This document shows positions 62,764 to 64,000 of a DNA stretch of 64,000 bases, piece by piece. Under the pieces are notes generated by a model. The model was not told where the DNA came from and searched no databases. It saw nothing but the letters and a program-made list of their open reading frames with translations. The stretch comes from Burkholderia sp. Bp9143 (lineage in GTDB: Bacteria > Pseudomonadota > Gammaproteobacteria > Burkholderiales > Burkholderiaceae): contig NZ_QTPO01000001.1 of assembly GCF_003853645.1 (NCBI RefSeq), forward strand, positions 1-64,000, read 5' to 3'. The first letter of the stretch is position 1. The number at the start of each line of letters is the position of its first letter. The position numbers were made by a program, and so were the translations under genes.

Positions 62764-62787
62764 ATGGTCATTTGACGATGGTCATTT
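62764..62787. promoter_or_regulatory. Direct repeats at the toxin-antitoxin promoter
   Basis: ATGGTCATTT occurs at 62764-62773 and 62778-62787, 14 bases apart and 10 bases before the antitoxin start (minus strand TGACCAT repeats). Spacing and position fit an antitoxin operator overlapping the promoter. Confidence 0.55.
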
Positions 62788-62874
62788 TAGACGCGCGTGG
62801 CGATCCGATGCAAGCGACGGGGCGCCGCCCTCGGCCGATGTTGTTCCGCACGGGTGAGGCGTTATCGGTTCACC

Positions 62875-63558
62875 CTACGCATCCGCCCACTTCCTCAACA
62901 GGTTGTGATAAATCCCCGTCAGTGAAATGACCATCGGATCCTTCGCGCCTTTTTCCGCCGACAACGCCTGAATCTGCGTATCGAGCTGAAACAGCAGCGT
63001 GCGGTCGCCGTCGTCGCGCACCATGCTCTGGATCCAGAAGAACGACGCGACGCGCTCCCCGCGCGTGACGGGCGTCACCCGATGCAGGCTCGACGCCGGA
63101 TACAGCACGAGATCGCCGGCCGGCAGCTTCGCGCGATGCGAGCCGTACGTATCATCCACGCACAGCTCGCCGCCGTCGTACGCATCCGGTTCCTCGAGAA
63201 ACAGCGTCGCCGACAGGTCGCTGCGCACGCGAAAATCCGTGCCGCGCAGCAGCCGGATCGCGTTGTCGACATGCGTGCCGAACGTCTCGCCGCCTTCGTA
63301 GCGATTGAACAGAGGCGGGAACACCTTCAACGGCAGCGCCGCCGAAAAGAACAGCGCATGTCGGGCCAGCGCATCCTGGATCGCATCGCCGACCGCACGC
63401 GCGACCGGCGAGCCTTCCGGCAACTGCCGGTTGCGTTTCGCGAGCGCCGACTGCGCGCCGGACGTCGCGTTGCCGTCGACCCAGTCGGCGGCATCGAGCA
63501 TCTCGCGGCATTGCGCGACCTGCGCCTTGGTCAACACGCCGGGGATATGAAGCATCAT
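62875..63558 (-). CDS. Fe(II)/2-oxoglutarate-dependent PKHD-type hydroxylase (PiuC/YbiX family)
   Basis: A 227-residue dioxygenase. The iron ligands are His96 and Asp98 (FGTHVDNA) and His159 ([10 protein letters not shown]). Arg169 binds 2-oxoglutarate. The opening [33 protein letters not shown] and the ending [30 protein letters not shown] are typical of PiuC/YbiX. The family is often iron-regulated and next to TonB siderophore receptors. None is in the window. The next gene downstream on this strand is the toxin-antitoxin pair. Confidence 0.92.
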   Translation of the reverse strand: MMLHIPGVLTKAQVAQCREMLDAADWVDGNATSGAQSALAKRNRQLPEGSPVARAVGDAIQDALARHALFFSAALPLKVFPPLFNRYEGGETFGTHVDNAIRLLRGTDFRVRSDLSATLFLEEPDAYDGGELCVDDTYGSHRAKLPAGDLVLYPASSLHRVTPVTRGERVASFFWIQSMVRDDGDRTLLFQLDTQIQALSAEKGAKDPMVISLTGIYHNLLRKWADA

Positions 63559-64000
63559 GATTCGAATTCCATGCCGTGAGACGGCAACCGCATCGCCGCC
63601 GCGCGCAACGCGGCGAGTGGCGACGACGCGAGATACGCGCGCATCTTCGCGACGAACGCGGGGGTAGCGGTGGCCGGCACGCGCGCGAGCCAGGCGAGTG
63701 CATCGTCGATGCGCCCGCGCTCCGCGAGCAGCCGCGCATAGTTGAACTGGCCGCGAAAATCGCCGGCCTCGGCGGCGCGGCGATAGTGGTCGAACGCGGC
63801 GTCGGCATCGACGTCCACGACCCAGCCGTCCTCGTAGAAGCCGCCGATCAGGTTGATCGACTTCGCATGGCCGAGCGCGGCGGCGCGGCGAAACCAGTCG
63901 AGCGCGGCGGCGCGATCCTCGTCGACGCCGTTGCCGAGCGCGAGCGCCGTCGCGTAGTTGTACATGCCCCAGTCGAGCCCTGCCTGCGCGGCGAGCCGGT
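63555..64000 (-). CDS. Sel1/TPR-repeat protein, N-terminal part beyond the right edge
   Basis: The visible C-terminal part shows Sel1-like repeats of about 36 residues ([47 protein letters not shown], then [30 protein letters not shown]). It continues upstream in frame to position 64000 (AAQAGLDWG). The end overlaps the PKHD hydroxylase start by four bases, so the two are co-translated. Such pairs are common with PiuC-type genes. Probably a protein-interaction scaffold. Confidence 0.85.
   Translation of the reverse strand, partial: RLAAQAGLDWGMYNYATALALGNGVDEDRAAALDWFRRAAALGHAKSINLIGGFYEDGWVVDVDADAAFDHYRRAAEAGDFRGQFNYARLLAERGRIDDALAWLARVPATATPAFVAKMRAYLASSPLAALRAAAMRLPSHGMEFES

Noticed and set aside
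1..64000. CRISPR array, prophage, insertion sequence or tRNA-linked island
   Set aside because: No spaced direct repeat array, no transposase or integrase, and no tRNA were seen. The single lysozyme is not enough to call a prophage.

Overview
The window is high-GC DNA with codon use and gene content typical of Burkholderia. The type III secretion locus, the paired LuxR regulators and the accessory gene mix suggest a Burkholderia cepacia complex secondary replicon. This assignment rests on recalled gene content, not on a search. There are no rRNA or tRNA genes, no CRISPR array and no insertion sequence that I can see.

Layout. 1-1.6 kb: a MocR-type regulator (cut by the left edge) diverges from an EamA transporter. 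1.6-5.4 kb: a minus-strand operon with a secreted PHB depolymerase, a phasin-like protein and three paralogous proteins of about 205 residues that I do not recognise. 5.6-8.6 kb: two DUF2589 proteins and a phage-type lysozyme, divergent from a LuxR-type regulator with a degenerate receiver. 8.8-12.8 kb: a cystine-type ABC importer with a cystathionine beta-lyase and a DUF3088 protein. 13.4-22 kb: lysA with a divergent LysR regulator, then housekeeping and accessory genes (GNATs, DUF4142, HAD, DUF1653, YcaQ-like glycosylase, DHA2 exporter) and a likely small RNA. 22.2-26 kb: periplasmic trehalase convergent with an OprB-type porin. 26.4-28.9 kb: an Nramp-related metal transporter behind a long leader that holds two small ORFs.

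29-50 kb is the type III secretion locus. Two divergent LuxR-type regulators precede a tightly overlapped operon sctV-S-C-D-(small needle candidate)-I-J-K-L-N-O-T-U. An asparagine synthetase gene follows. An opposing operon sctQ-sctR-lytic transglycosylase comes next, and last a stand-alone OmpR-type DNA-binding protein. The core apparatus is nearly complete, but no translocon, effector or recognisable chaperone is present. SctU lacks the NPTH autocleavage motif.

50-64 kb: a molybdenum hydroxylase pair (iorAB) with a divergent AraC regulator, a sigma-54 activator of the VpsR type, a conserved hypothetical, an RcsB-like regulator, a chemoreceptor, and a ketopantoate reductase-type gene behind 13 tandem GATGGC units. 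These are followed by a MocA-type nucleotidyltransferase that could serve the molybdenum enzyme, a Phd/VapC toxin-antitoxin pair, a PKHD hydroxylase and a Sel1-repeat protein cut by the right edge.

The best candidates for undescribed biology are the DUF2589-lysozyme cassette, the depolymerase-phasin-triplicate operon, the NPTH-less SctU with its embedded asnB, and the small-ORF leader of the Nramp-related transporter.
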